Assembly (NCBI RefSeq): GCF_900142445.1
Contig: NZ_FRAV01000052.1
Span: 1 to 32,869, forward strand
DNA from: Chryseobacterium polytrichastri
GTDB taxonomy: Bacteria; Bacteroidota; Bacteroidia; Flavobacteriales; Weeksellaceae
Length of the DNA stretch: 32,869 nucleotides
Direction of reading: 5' to 3'
The notes beneath the pieces were generated by a model, which was given only the letters and a program-made list of their open reading frames with translations, was not told the DNA's origin and did no database searches. Shown here piece by piece: positions 26,226-32,869 of the stretch; the first letter of the stretch is position 1, and the number at the start of each line of letters is the position of its first letter. A program made the position numbers and the translations under genes.

Positions 26226-28763
26226 ATGAAGTTTAGACTATTACCCATCATTATGTTTGTTGCTTCTGCACATTTTTATGGACAGGTAACGCCACAGGAC
26301 AGCACCAAAGTGAATAATCCTGTGCATGCAGACAGCCAAATAGGCTCTTACATGCTTAAAGACATCGTTGTAGATGGGGTTAAAAAATACACACCTGCAC
26401 AGATCTTAAGATTTACAGGATTGTCAAAAGGAGAAAATGTAGATATCCCTGGGCAGAAAATCAGCAATGCTATTAAAAAACTTTGGGATACTCAATCTTT
26501 TTCGGAAGTGGAGGTCTATGTACAAAGTATTGAAGGCGAAACTGTAGTTTTGAAATTCTATTTACAAGACTTAAAAGAACTTGGAGAAGTGAAATTTAAG
26601 GGTAAAGGAATTGGGAAATCTAAGAATGAAAAACTGGCAAAAGACAACAATCTGAAGCCGGGAACGAAAATTACCCAAAATTTAGTTTCAAGTCTTAAAA
26701 CAAATATTCCTAAAGATTACATCAAAAAAGGATTTGCAGATGCTAAGATCACCATTGAGGATAAAGTAAATGCGAATGATCCTTCTTTGGTAGACTGGAC
26801 GATTATTGTGGATAAAGGCAAAAAAGTAAAAATTGATCACATCGAGTTCGAAGGAAACGAAAAAGTGACTGATTCAAAACTTAGAAATAAGGCTTTTAAA
26901 GAAACTAAACAAAAAAGGTTTAGTATTGGAGGTATCTTGAAGCCTTCAAAATTCATCGCAGAAAAATATCAGGAAGATAAACAAAGTCTTATCAGCTACT
27001 ATAACTCTTTAGGATATAGAGATGCGGCTATTGTTTCTGATTCTGTATGGAGAAATAAGAAAAACGATTACGAGATCAACGTAAAATTAAAAGAAGGTAA
27101 GCAATATTACATTGGTGATATTACGTTTACTGGAAATACTGTATATCCTACAGATTATCTACAAAGGTTGTTAGGATATAAGAAAGGTGATATTTACGAT
27201 GCAGTAGGATTCAACAAAAAAGTTGGAGAAGATGGAGGTAAAGAAGATGATTCTGATATCAAGTCGGTTTACATGAACAACGGTTACCTTTTCTCTAACG
27301 TTACTCCTGTTGAGAAATCGGTAGAAGGAGATAAGATTAATCTTGAGATCCGTATCAACGAAGGTGAAAAAGCAACTTGGAATAAAGTAACTTGGCAAGG
27401 GAATACAACAACGCATGACCATGTTATTCTTCGTGCTTTAAGAACGAAGCCGGGAAGTCTTTTTGCTAAGAGTGATATTAAAAGAACATATTTTGATTTA
27501 GCGGGAATGACATTCTTTGATCCACAGCAAGTAGGTCAGGATATTCAGCCAAATCAACAAGACAATACAGTAGATATCAATTGGAAATTGGTGGAGAAAG
27601 GTTCTTCTCAGGTTCAGTTACAGGCAGGTTACGGTGGTAACAGCTTTATCGGAACTTTGGGATTAACGTTCAACAACTTCTCATTGAAGAACTTCCTTAA
27701 GTTTAAGGACTTTAGACCAGTACCACAAGGGGACGGACAAACATTATCTCTTCAAGCGCAAGCTGGGCAGTTTTTCCAAAACTATGGGGTATCTTTCACA
27801 GAGCCTTGGTTGTTCGGAACGAGACCAACTGCACTTTCTGTAAGTTTAAATACTTCAAGAGTAAAATATTCTGATGCAACAGGTAACGCACAGAAATTAA
27901 ATATCTTCTCCGCTTCAGTAGGTCTAAATAGATTATTGAAATGGCCGGATGACTATTTCTCATTATATACAGGTCTTCAGTATCAGAAATATGACTTTAG
28001 TAACTATCCATTCGAATTCGGTGATACCACTGAGTATTATGGAACAGCAAACAACTTAAGTCTTAATATAGGATTAAGTAGAAACTCTGCGGGTATTGAC
28101 CCAATTTTCCCAACAACAGGTTCTAATATTGAACTTTCCGGAAAATTCACACTGCCATATTCATTGTTTAGCAATAAAGACTATTCAACAATGAGTCCTA
28201 CTGAAAAGTATAAGTGGATGGAATTCTATAAAATTAAGTTTAAAGCGGACGTTTATAACGAGATTGCTGGAAAACTAGTGTTAAGATCTTCTGCTGAAAT
28301 GGGATTCATGGACGGATACAACAAACAATTGGGAGCTCCGCCATTTGAAAGATTCTATGTAGGAGGAACAGGACTTTTCGGAGGTAGATATGATGGTAGA
28401 GAATTAATTCCTTTAAGAGGTTACGAAAATGCTTCTACTTACGGTGGAACTGTTGATGATATTACTCAGAAAGGAGGAGGTACAATCTATAACAGATTTA
28501 CATTAGAATTAAGATATCCAATTTCAATGAGCCAAACTGCTAAAATTTATGCATTAACATTTGCTGAAGGAGGTAACGTTTGGAATTCATGGGGTAACTA
28601 TAATCCGTTCCAGTTAAAAAGATCAGTTGGTGTTGGGGTAAGAGTTTACATGGGTGCATTTGGATTAATCGGATTTGATTTTGCTTACGGATTTGATAAA
28701 ACAGTTCTTGGAACTGAACCTTCAGGATGGAAAACACACTTCTTGATGAACCAATCATTATAA
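26226..28763 (+). CDS. bamA: Outer membrane protein assembly factor BamA
   Basis: An 845-residue Omp85 protein that inserts beta-barrels into the outer membrane. The signal peptide (FRLLPIIMFVASAHFYGQ) is followed by POTRA domains with the repeating pattern of KDIVVDGVKKYTPAQIL, LGEVKFKGKG, KIDHIEFEGNEKVTDSKL, YIGDITFTGNTVYPTDYL and ATWNKVTWQGNTTTHDHVI, five in all. The C-terminal half is a 16-strand-type barrel, with the Omp85 loop motif probably at GRYDGRELIPLRGYEN. The last strand ends HFLMNQSL, with Leu rather than the aromatic residue common in barrel proteins. It is followed 8 bp later by the first Skp-like chaperone, consistent with a single outer-membrane biogenesis operon. Confidence 0.95.
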   Translation: MKFRLLPIIMFVASAHFYGQVTPQDSTKVNNPVHADSQIGSYMLKDIVVDGVKKYTPAQILRFTGLSKGENVDIPGQKISNAIKKLWDTQSFSEVEVYVQSIEGETVVLKFYLQDLKELGEVKFKGKGIGKSKNEKLAKDNNLKPGTKITQNLVSSLKTNIPKDYIKKGFADAKITIEDKVNANDPSLVDWTIIVDKGKKVKIDHIEFEGNEKVTDSKLRNKAFKETKQKRFSIGGILKPSKFIAEKYQEDKQSLISYYNSLGYRDAAIVSDSVWRNKKNDYEINVKLKEGKQYYIGDITFTGNTVYPTDYLQRLLGYKKGDIYDAVGFNKKVGEDGGKEDDSDIKSVYMNNGYLFSNVTPVEKSVEGDKINLEIRINEGEKATWNKVTWQGNTTTHDHVILRALRTKPGSLFAKSDIKRTYFDLAGMTFFDPQQVGQDIQPNQQDNTVDINWKLVEKGSSQVQLQAGYGGNSFIGTLGLTFNNFSLKNFLKFKDFRPVPQGDGQTLSLQAQAGQFFQNYGVSFTEPWLFGTRPTALSVSLNTSRVKYSDATGNAQKLNIFSASVGLNRLLKWPDDYFSLYTGLQYQKYDFSNYPFEFGDTTEYYGTANNLSLNIGLSRNSAGIDPIFPTTGSNIELSGKFTLPYSLFSNKDYSTMSPTEKYKWMEFYKIKFKADVYNEIAGKLVLRSSAEMGFMDGYNKQLGAPPFERFYVGGTGLFGGRYDGRELIPLRGYENASTYGGTVDDITQKGGGTIYNRFTLELRYPISMSQTAKIYALTFAEGGNVWNSWGNYNPFQLKRSVGVGVRVYMGAFGLIGFDFAYGFDKTVLGTEPSGWKTHFLMNQSL

Positions 28764-28771
28764 TTCGCAAT

Positions 28772-29335
28772 ATGAAATATTTTAAAACTGTTCTCACATT
28801 TATAGTATTCTTACTTTTCGGCTTGAGCAATGCTCAGAAAGTCGGGGTAGTAGATACAGAATACATATTAGATAAGTTACCTCAATATAAAGAAGCTGAA
28901 GCAAGATTAAATTCACAAATTGATACTTGGCAATCTGAACTTCAAAGTTTGCAATCTGAATTTGAAAAGAAAAGATCAGCTCTTGAAAACGAAAGGGTTT
29001 TATTAGTCGGAGACCAATTAAAGCTTAGAGAAAAAGAGGTGATGGATTTGGATAAAAACGTCAAAACCACTACGAGTTTGAGGTTTGGAGCCAATGGTGA
29101 GATCACAAAATTAAGAACAAGTTTAATCGTGCCTTTCCAAGATCAGATCTGGACGGCCATTCAGACAATGTCTGAGAAAAATGGCTTGGGCATAGTTCTT
29201 GATAAAGCCAATAATGTTAATGTTATTTTCCTTCAAAAAAGATTCGATTATACAGACAAAGTATTGGATGTTTTATTAAAAGGTTCAACAGGAGCCGATA
29301 AAAAGGAAAAAACAAGTACAAAAGGTAAAAAGTAA
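28772..29335 (+). CDS. OmpH/Skp family periplasmic chaperone (first copy)
   Basis: A 187-residue exported chaperone. The signal peptide (YFKTVLTFIVFLLFGLSNA-Q) is followed by KVGVVDTEYILDKLPQY, the family start, then a long charged helical coiled coil (about residues 40-100), a short beta return (GLGIVLDKANNVNVIF) and a Lys-rich tail. Skp trimers hold unfolded outer-membrane proteins on their way to BamA. The start is the ATG at 28772; a longer frame reaches back into bamA. Two Skp-like genes after bamA are usual in this phylum. Confidence 0.92.
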   Translation: MKYFKTVLTFIVFLLFGLSNAQKVGVVDTEYILDKLPQYKEAEARLNSQIDTWQSELQSLQSEFEKKRSALENERVLLVGDQLKLREKEVMDLDKNVKTTTSLRFGANGEITKLRTSLIVPFQDQIWTAIQTMSEKNGLGIVLDKANNVNVIFLQKRFDYTDKVLDVLLKGSTGADKKEKTSTKGKK

Positions 29336-29402
29336 TTATTAAAGTTAACTTTTTCCTATATTTAAAATCTAATAAACAAATTAAATTATTTATTTACCAG
29401 TT

Positions 29403-29903
29403 ATGAAAAAATTAAGTGTATTATTTGCAGCAGTAATGATGGTTGTATCTGTAGGTATGGCAAAAGCTCAAAAAATTGCTACTTTAGATGTTATGGGTGT
29501 TCTTGAAGCAATGCCTGAAAAGAAAAAAGCAGATGCTGATTTAAAAACTTTCTTAGATGCTAAGCAAGCAGAAATTAAAAAGAAAGCTGACGCTGGACAA
29601 GCTAAATTAAAGCAATATACTGAAGAAGCTCCAAAGAAAAGTGCTGACGAAAACAAAGCAAGAGAAGCTGAGTTGTCTAAAATGAATGACGAGATCAACC
29701 AAATGCAAGATAAAGCTCAAAAAGATTTCGTTGCTAAAAGAGACGCAGCTTATGAGCCGGTTGAAAAGAAACTAAACGATGTTGTAACTAAAGTTGCTAA
29801 AGCAAACGGTTATGATTACGTTATGGATGCTAACTCTTCTGCATTTGTTTACAAAGCAGGTACAGATGCTACTCCAGCTGTAAAAAAAGAATTAGGTCTT
29901 TAA
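29403..29903 (+). CDS. OmpH/Skp family periplasmic chaperone (second copy)
   Basis: A 166-residue paralogue of the preceding chaperone. The signal peptide (KKLSVLFAAVMMVVSVGMAKA-Q) precedes KIATLDVMGVLEAMPEKKKAD, a Lys/Glu/Ala-rich coiled coil (about 40-120) and a C-terminal strand region (GYDYVMDANSSAFVYKAG). Codon choice is narrow (GCT, AAA, GAA), as in strongly expressed genes. The 67-bp gap from the first copy holds no clear promoter, and a terminator follows at 29936. Confidence 0.92.
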   Translation: MKKLSVLFAAVMMVVSVGMAKAQKIATLDVMGVLEAMPEKKKADADLKTFLDAKQAEIKKKADAGQAKLKQYTEEAPKKSADENKAREAELSKMNDEINQMQDKAQKDFVAKRDAAYEPVEKKLNDVVTKVAKANGYDYVMDANSSAFVYKAGTDATPAVKKELGL

Positions 29904-29935
29904 TTGAAACAAATTAACAAAGATTTATAGAACAG

Positions 29936-29963
29936 ACCACCTCTTTTAGAGGTGGTTTTTTTA
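29936..29963 (+). terminator. Intrinsic terminator of the bamA-skp operon, merging into a promoter
   Basis: A perfect 9-bp stem (29936-29944 with 29948-29956) with a TTT loop is followed by a T tract to 29962. The last T belongs to the -7 box of the next gene. Confidence 0.85.
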
Positions 29964-29969
29964 TTTTTG
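29962..29969 (+). promoter_or_regulatory. -7 box almost touching the thioesterase start codon
   Basis: TATTTTTG at 29962-29969 matches TAnnTTTG and ends only 4 bp before the ATG at 29974. Transcription would start on or next to the start codon, so the message may be leaderless. No -33 box is visible; that place is occupied by the terminator stem. Confidence 0.5.
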
Positions 29970-29973
29970 CCAA

Positions 29974-30459
29974 ATGGAAAAAGAAGTATCAACTACGGTA
30001 AAGGTCAGATTTAGTGATTGTGATCCGATTGGGCATTTAAATAATGTGAAATATCTAGATTACATGTTCAATGCAAGAGAAGATCATGTAGAAACATTTT
30101 ATGGTTTCACTTACGAAGAATATACTAAAAAAACAGGCTGTACTTGGATTGCAATTCAAAACGAAATAGCATATTTAAAAGAAGTAAGATATAATACGCA
30201 AGTAGTGATCAGTAGTAAAACGATCGAAATCCAAGACAGAACAGCGAAGGTGGAGATCTTAATGAAAAGCTTGGACGAGAAAACAGTTCATGCGGTTTTA
30301 TGGGTTACGATTATTTACTTCAATATGAAAACAAGAAAATCAGAAGTTCATCCGGATGACATAAAAGAAACATTCCATAAATTCCATGTAGAGTTGGATC
30401 AGAAAGATTTTCAGTCACGAGTGAAATTTTTAAGATCACAGAACGCAAAAAATTCATAA
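29974..30459 (+). CDS. Acyl-CoA thioesterase, 4-hydroxybenzoyl-CoA thioesterase (hotdog) family
   Basis: A 161-residue hotdog thioesterase of the 4HBT/YbgC/FadM class that hydrolyses acyl-CoA esters in the cytoplasm. The family signature VRFSDCDPIGHLNNVKYLDYM (residues 11-31) holds the catalytic Asp (D15 or D17) and the GHLNN turn (20-24). The first residues fit the usual N-terminus, so the ATG at 29974 is probably right even though it leaves no leader. The 66-bp gap to rfbD has no terminator, so the genes may be cotranscribed. The exact substrate is unknown. Confidence 0.85.
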   Translation: MEKEVSTTVKVRFSDCDPIGHLNNVKYLDYMFNAREDHVETFYGFTYEEYTKKTGCTWIAIQNEIAYLKEVRYNTQVVISSKTIEIQDRTAKVEILMKSLDEKTVHAVLWVTIIYFNMKTRKSEVHPDDIKETFHKFHVELDQKDFQSRVKFLRSQNAKNS

Positions 30460-30525
30460 TAGAAGGAATTATTTAAAATATTAATGTATATTCCATTAGA
30501 CAATATTAAAACGTAAAAGTAATAC

Positions 30526-31386
30526 ATGAAAAAAATAGTTGTAATAGGAAGCAACGGACAGTTGGGAAATTGTATAAGAAAAATTGCTCCCGATTTTGAA
30601 CTTGATTATGAATTTGTATTCGCAGATTCGCAAACGGTAGATATTACGAACGAAGATCAGGTAAATACTTTCTTCAATAATGAAAAACCGGATTTCTGTA
30701 TCAATGCATCGGCTTACACGGCGGTAGATCTTGCAGAGAAAGAAAGTGAGAAAGCTTTTGCTGTAAATGCGGACGGGGTAGCAAATCTGGCTCAGGCTTG
30801 TGTAGACCATAAAGCGATATTAGTTCACGTTTCCACAGATTATGTTTTCGATGGAGAAACTAATTTAGATTATTCGGAAGATGATTTCACAAACCCGATC
30901 GGAGTTTACGGAGAATCAAAATTAAAAGGAGAAGAATTAGCTTTAGAGATTAATCCTAAAACCATTATTCTAAGAACATCTTGGTTATATTCAGAGTTCA
31001 ATAAAAACTTTGTGAAGACCATGCTGAATTTATTTCCACAAAAAGACGAATTAGGAATTGTTGCAGATCAATATGGTCAACCTACCAATGCAAATGATTT
31101 AGCAGAAGCAATCATGAATATCATTAATGCTCCAACGAAAATTTTCGGTGTTTTTCACTTTTCAAATTATCCGGAAACAACATGGTTTGAGTTTGCTAAA
31201 AAGATCGCTGAATTTTCAAACGCTTCCGTAAAATTAAATGCATTAACAACGGAACAATATCCAACTCCGGCCAAACGCCCGAAAAGAAGTACAATGTGTT
31301 TAGATAAAATTGAAGAAACGTATAAAATAGAACTAAAACATTGGGAGAATAGTTTAGAAGAATGTGTAGAAATTCTTTCACAATAA
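30526..31386 (+). CDS. rfbD: dTDP-4-dehydrorhamnose reductase
   Basis: A 286-residue short-chain dehydrogenase-type reductase making the last step of dTDP-L-rhamnose synthesis. The nucleotide-binding GSNGQLG (8-14), VSTDYVFDG (102-110, Thr104) and the catalytic YGESK (Tyr128, Lys132) are intact, and the substrate-domain stretch AKRPKRS near the end is typical. The rfbA, rfbB and rfbC partners are not in this window, so it is an isolated copy here. It supplies rhamnose for the lipid-linked polymers assembled by the polysaccharide genes upstream, by inference. It lies 11 bp before an unknown exported protein. Confidence 0.93.
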   Translation: MKKIVVIGSNGQLGNCIRKIAPDFELDYEFVFADSQTVDITNEDQVNTFFNNEKPDFCINASAYTAVDLAEKESEKAFAVNADGVANLAQACVDHKAILVHVSTDYVFDGETNLDYSEDDFTNPIGVYGESKLKGEELALEINPKTIILRTSWLYSEFNKNFVKTMLNLFPQKDELGIVADQYGQPTNANDLAEAIMNIINAPTKIFGVFHFSNYPETTWFEFAKKIAEFSNASVKLNALTTEQYPTPAKRPKRSTMCLDKIEETYKIELKHWENSLEECVEILSQ

Positions 31387-31397
31387 AATAATATCTC

Positions 31398-32084
31398 ATG
31401 AAAAATTTAGGAATAATCATTTTTGTTTTTTTTGCTCAGGTTTTCAGTGCTCAGAATGTTTATTTAACGAAAGTTGAAAAAACAAACGAGAACGCAGATA
31501 AATTTCTATACAGAATAAACGAAGAAGCCAAACAGGCCGAACTTTTAGGAGAAGTAGAAGTTCAGGGATTCTCAAAAGACGACGCTGAAGTTTTTTCTTT
31601 AATCTATAAGAAGGCAAAAGAAATTGGTGCCAACGCGTTTTCATTAAAACCATTTGAAAATATAGATGGTTCGCCGCAAGCTTTCAATCCTTCAAATTAT
31701 AAACTTGCTTTATACTATCTACCAAAAGACAAGTTTTTAAATCAAACGGGGAATATCTTTTTATTTGCGTCATCAGACAAAGACCAAAAGATAGGCGTAA
31801 ACAAAAAAGATTATACATTATCTCCAAGATCATACATCACCATAAAAGTGGTGCCTGGAGAATTGTATGTAATTTCTACAAAAAAACTATTGGGTTCTAC
31901 CATTAAGCTACAGCCCAAGCAGGGCGAAATCAGTCAATATTTTCAAATCTCAGCCACAAAAATTAAATCAGACGACACAGGAGTCGGTGGTATCAACTTA
32001 AAATCTGGCGACATTATAGGGTTAGAAAAATCTTATGGCGAATTTTTAAGTATCATATATAGTAAAGAAAAGCAGAGTAATTAA
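31398..32084 (+). CDS. Exported protein of unknown function
   Basis: A 228-residue protein I do not recognise. It has a signal peptide (NLGIIIFVFFAQVFSA-Q) with no lipobox Cys, so a soluble periplasmic or outer-membrane-associated product is expected. An alpha/beta segment follows (LLGEVEVQGFSKDDAEVFSLIYKKAKEIGANAFSLKPF, about 50-90), whose GANAF turn recalls small YdgH/YbjQ-like folds without a firm match. The second half is beta-rich (YITIKVVPGELYVIST, ISQYFQISATKIK). It is 11 bp after rfbD and probably in the same operon. Its stop codon lies within the loop-to-stem region of the terminator. Confidence 0.75.
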   Translation: MKNLGIIIFVFFAQVFSAQNVYLTKVEKTNENADKFLYRINEEAKQAELLGEVEVQGFSKDDAEVFSLIYKKAKEIGANAFSLKPFENIDGSPQAFNPSNYKLALYYLPKDKFLNQTGNIFLFASSDKDQKIGVNKKDYTLSPRSYITIKVVPGELYVISTKKLLGSTIKLQPKQGEISQYFQISATKIKSDDTGVGGINLKSGDIIGLEKSYGEFLSIIYSKEKQSN

Positions 32085-32096
32085 ACTCTGCTTTTT
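32068..32096 (+). terminator. Intrinsic terminator overlapping the end of the unknown gene
   Basis: An 11-bp perfect stem (32068-32078 with 32085-32095) with a 6-nt loop and a T run. The left arm encodes the last residues of the preceding protein and the stop codon ends just before the right arm. Confidence 0.85.
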
Positions 32097-32108
32097 ATTT
32101 TTCCAGGC

Positions 32109-32165
32109 TGTCATTGCGAGAAGCGAAGCTAACCTGTATTGAGCTTGTCGAAGCAAAGCAATTTC
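32109..32165. repeat. Interspersed repeat fragment (TGTCATTGCGAG type)
   Basis: The stretch begins TGTCATTGCGAG-AAGCGAAGC and continues with TTGAGCTTGTCGAAGC. Both phrases belong to short repeats that I recall as scattered between genes of many Flavobacteriia; here two kinds appear joined. No coding potential is supported. Confidence 0.5.
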
Positions 32166-32230
32166 AAAAACACAACCTCTCTCATACTCTCCAACTCTCA
32201 AACCTTCCTTCCCTCCAGCTCAAATTTTTT

Positions 32231-32328
32231 CAGGAGCTTCATCCAGCTTTCCGCTGTATCTTTTTAGTTACGGCCTCCGCTTCGCTTCGCCCGCAACAAA
32301 AAAGGATGCCGCTTCTATCTGGGCTAGG
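32231..32328 (-). ncRNA. Structured intergenic element, possible small RNA motif
   Basis: Read on the minus strand (32328 to 32231), the element folds well. A central stem pairs 32304-32291 with 32273-32260 (12 pairs in 14 positions, plus one G-U, one mismatch). It is flanked by a 4-nt GGAAA-looped hairpin (CAGC-GCTG, 32256-32244) and an outer closing helix (325-323 with 237-235, 322-319 with 246-243). The G-U pair is an A-C mismatch on the other strand, supporting the minus strand as the RNA. Similar elements recur in flavobacterial intergenic DNA; Rfam Flavo-1 is one candidate name, unverified. Confidence 0.4.
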
Positions 32329-32370
32329 GTATTTGTCGTACTTTTCAACAGTCCACATCACCACAAAGTT

Positions 32371-32450
32371 TGTCATCCTGTAAGGATCTCAATAACGTAA
32401 TTCAAAAAGGTATAGATTCTTCACTCCACTGTGTTCCATTCGGAATGACA
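32371..32450. repeat. 80-bp intergenic repeat with TGTCAT/ATGACA inverted ends
   Basis: It begins TGTCATCCTG and ends CGGAATGACA, so the ends are near-perfect inverted repeats. The inside contains AAGGATCT and AGATTCTTCAC. It resembles the small non-coding repeats between genes in Flavobacteriia; no transposase is present. Confidence 0.55.
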
Positions 32451-32468
32451 GCTTCCCATGTTCCCTCT

Positions 32469-32501
32469 AAACCTAACAGGTTTCGAAAACCTGTTAGGTT
32501 T
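32469..32501. repeat. Palindromic repeat A (15-bp arms, 3-bp centre)
   Basis: Perfect arms at 32469-32483 and 32487-32501 (AAACCTAACAGGTTT and its complement) around CGA. Each arm is itself nearly palindromic (AACCT...AGGTT). It shares its design with the second palindrome at 32674-32706. Confidence 0.85.
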
Positions 32502-32590
32502 GCCTTAACACTTAGAAAGATTATATTTCAACATTTTATCCATCCACTAATACCTGTCTCAATCTTTGCAATATCCATGCACCCACAATC

Positions 32591-32620
32591 ATCTGTGTCA
32601 ATCTGCGAAAATCTGTGGGA
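32591..32620. repeat. Three tandem 10-bp ATCTGYG repeats
   Basis: ATCTGTGTCA, ATCTGCGAAA and ATCTGTGGGA stand head to tail, sharing ATCTG(T/C)G. They look like a fragment of a longer interspersed repeat. The rest of 32502-32673 shows no gene or clear structure. Confidence 0.6.
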
Positions 32621-32673
32621 AATAAAAAACAGTCCTTCCTTGAAGCCTCACATCCAATCGCAATCCCCAACTC

Positions 32674-32706
32674 AAACCTCATAGGTTTCAAAAACCTATG
32701 AGGTTT
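32674..32706. repeat. Palindromic repeat B (15-bp arms, 3-bp centre)
   Basis: Perfect arms at 32674-32688 and 32692-32706 (AAACCTCATAGGTTT and its complement) around CAA. Same size and outer bases as palindrome A, with a different middle (CAT against AAC). Confidence 0.85.
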
Positions 32707-32795
32707 TGACATACCTTATATATAATAGGAACCCCAAGTATATTCTAAGCGGTAGAAAGCCGTCTTATAATATGTTTAAAACTACAATTCACCAA

Positions 32796-32863
32796 TGTGG
32801 ATAACTACTTTATGTTATATAAAGTAAATAAAATCAATTATTTAGCGCACTTACTTCTCCACA
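32796..32863. other. DnaA-box-like sequences at the right edge
   Basis: TGTGGATAA at 32796-32804 is the exact complement of the DnaA box TTATCCACA, and TTCTCCACA at 32855-32863 differs by one base on the opposite strand. The DNA between is AT-rich. Two sites can occur by chance, and no dnaA or dnaN gene is in the window. The 32707-32795 stretch before it shows nothing I can name. Confidence 0.25.
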
Positions 32864-32869
32864 AAAGCT

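Noticed and set aside
32114..32684. Two overlapping plus-strand open frames in the right-hand intergenic region
   Set aside because: They run through palindromes and interspersed repeats, their products are Ser/Pro/His-rich without domains, and no promoter box precedes them.
32469..32706. Possible CRISPR array from the repeated palindromes
   Set aside because: Only two units, with different centres, an irregular 172-bp spacer and no cas genes.
32706..32726. E. coli-like TTGACA...TATAAT promoter after palindrome B
   Set aside because: The two boxes are only 9 bp apart, and Bacteroidota do not use this consensus.

Overview
The window looks like a chromosomal segment of a Chryseobacterium-like flavobacterium (Bacteroidota, Flavobacteriia). 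The evidence is low GC, weak or absent Shine-Dalgarno sequences, Bacteroidota -7 promoter boxes of the form TAnnTTTG in front of many transcription units, flexirubin-type dialkylresorcinol genes (darA, darB), a type IX secretion (T9SS) sorting domain and PorG, and the order porG-uppS-bamA-skp-skp that is conserved in this phylum. No tRNA, rRNA, CRISPR array or intact insertion sequence was seen.

Layout. (1) 101-6835, minus strand: one five-gene transcription unit with a clear -33/-7 promoter at one end and a hairpin terminator at the other. It encodes an MMPL exporter/acyltransferase/methyltransferase-like fusion, DarA, DarB and two small hotdog-fold dehydratase-like proteins. All fit synthesis and placement of a flexirubin/aryl-polyene type pigment lipid. 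(2) 6893-10822, plus strand: a very AT-rich surface polysaccharide island with an EpsG-like polymerase, a GtrB-like lipid-linked sugar transferase and a multi-membrane protein that could be its GT-C partner. A 22-codon remnant of a second epsG-like gene lies directly behind it. (3) 10919-14667: a large secreted protein built of two tandem FISUMP-like units and a T9SS sorting domain. (4) 14883-18713: topA and an arginase-fold protein that has lost the metal-binding residues. (5) 18717-24372: a polysaccharide assembly/export operon with a GT2 glycosyltransferase, a WecA-like initiating transferase, a Wza-like export lipoprotein and a Wzc-like tyrosine kinase ending in a Gly-Tyr repeat. (6) 24498-29963: porG, uppS, bamA and two Skp/OmpH chaperones. 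(7) 29962-32096: an acyl-CoA thioesterase, dTDP-4-dehydrorhamnose reductase and an unknown exported protein. (8) 32097-32869: no gene is supported; this stretch is packed with unrelated small repeats, including a minus-strand element with convincing RNA-like pairing.

How the parts fit together: UppS makes the undecaprenyl carrier that WecA, the GtrB-like enzyme and the EpsG-like polymerase would use. RfbD would supply dTDP-rhamnose. Wza/Wzc export and regulate the polymer. BamA/Skp assemble outer-membrane barrels, and PorG belongs to the secretion system that would export the 1170-residue protein. All functions are assigned by reading motifs and gene order; no database search was run.
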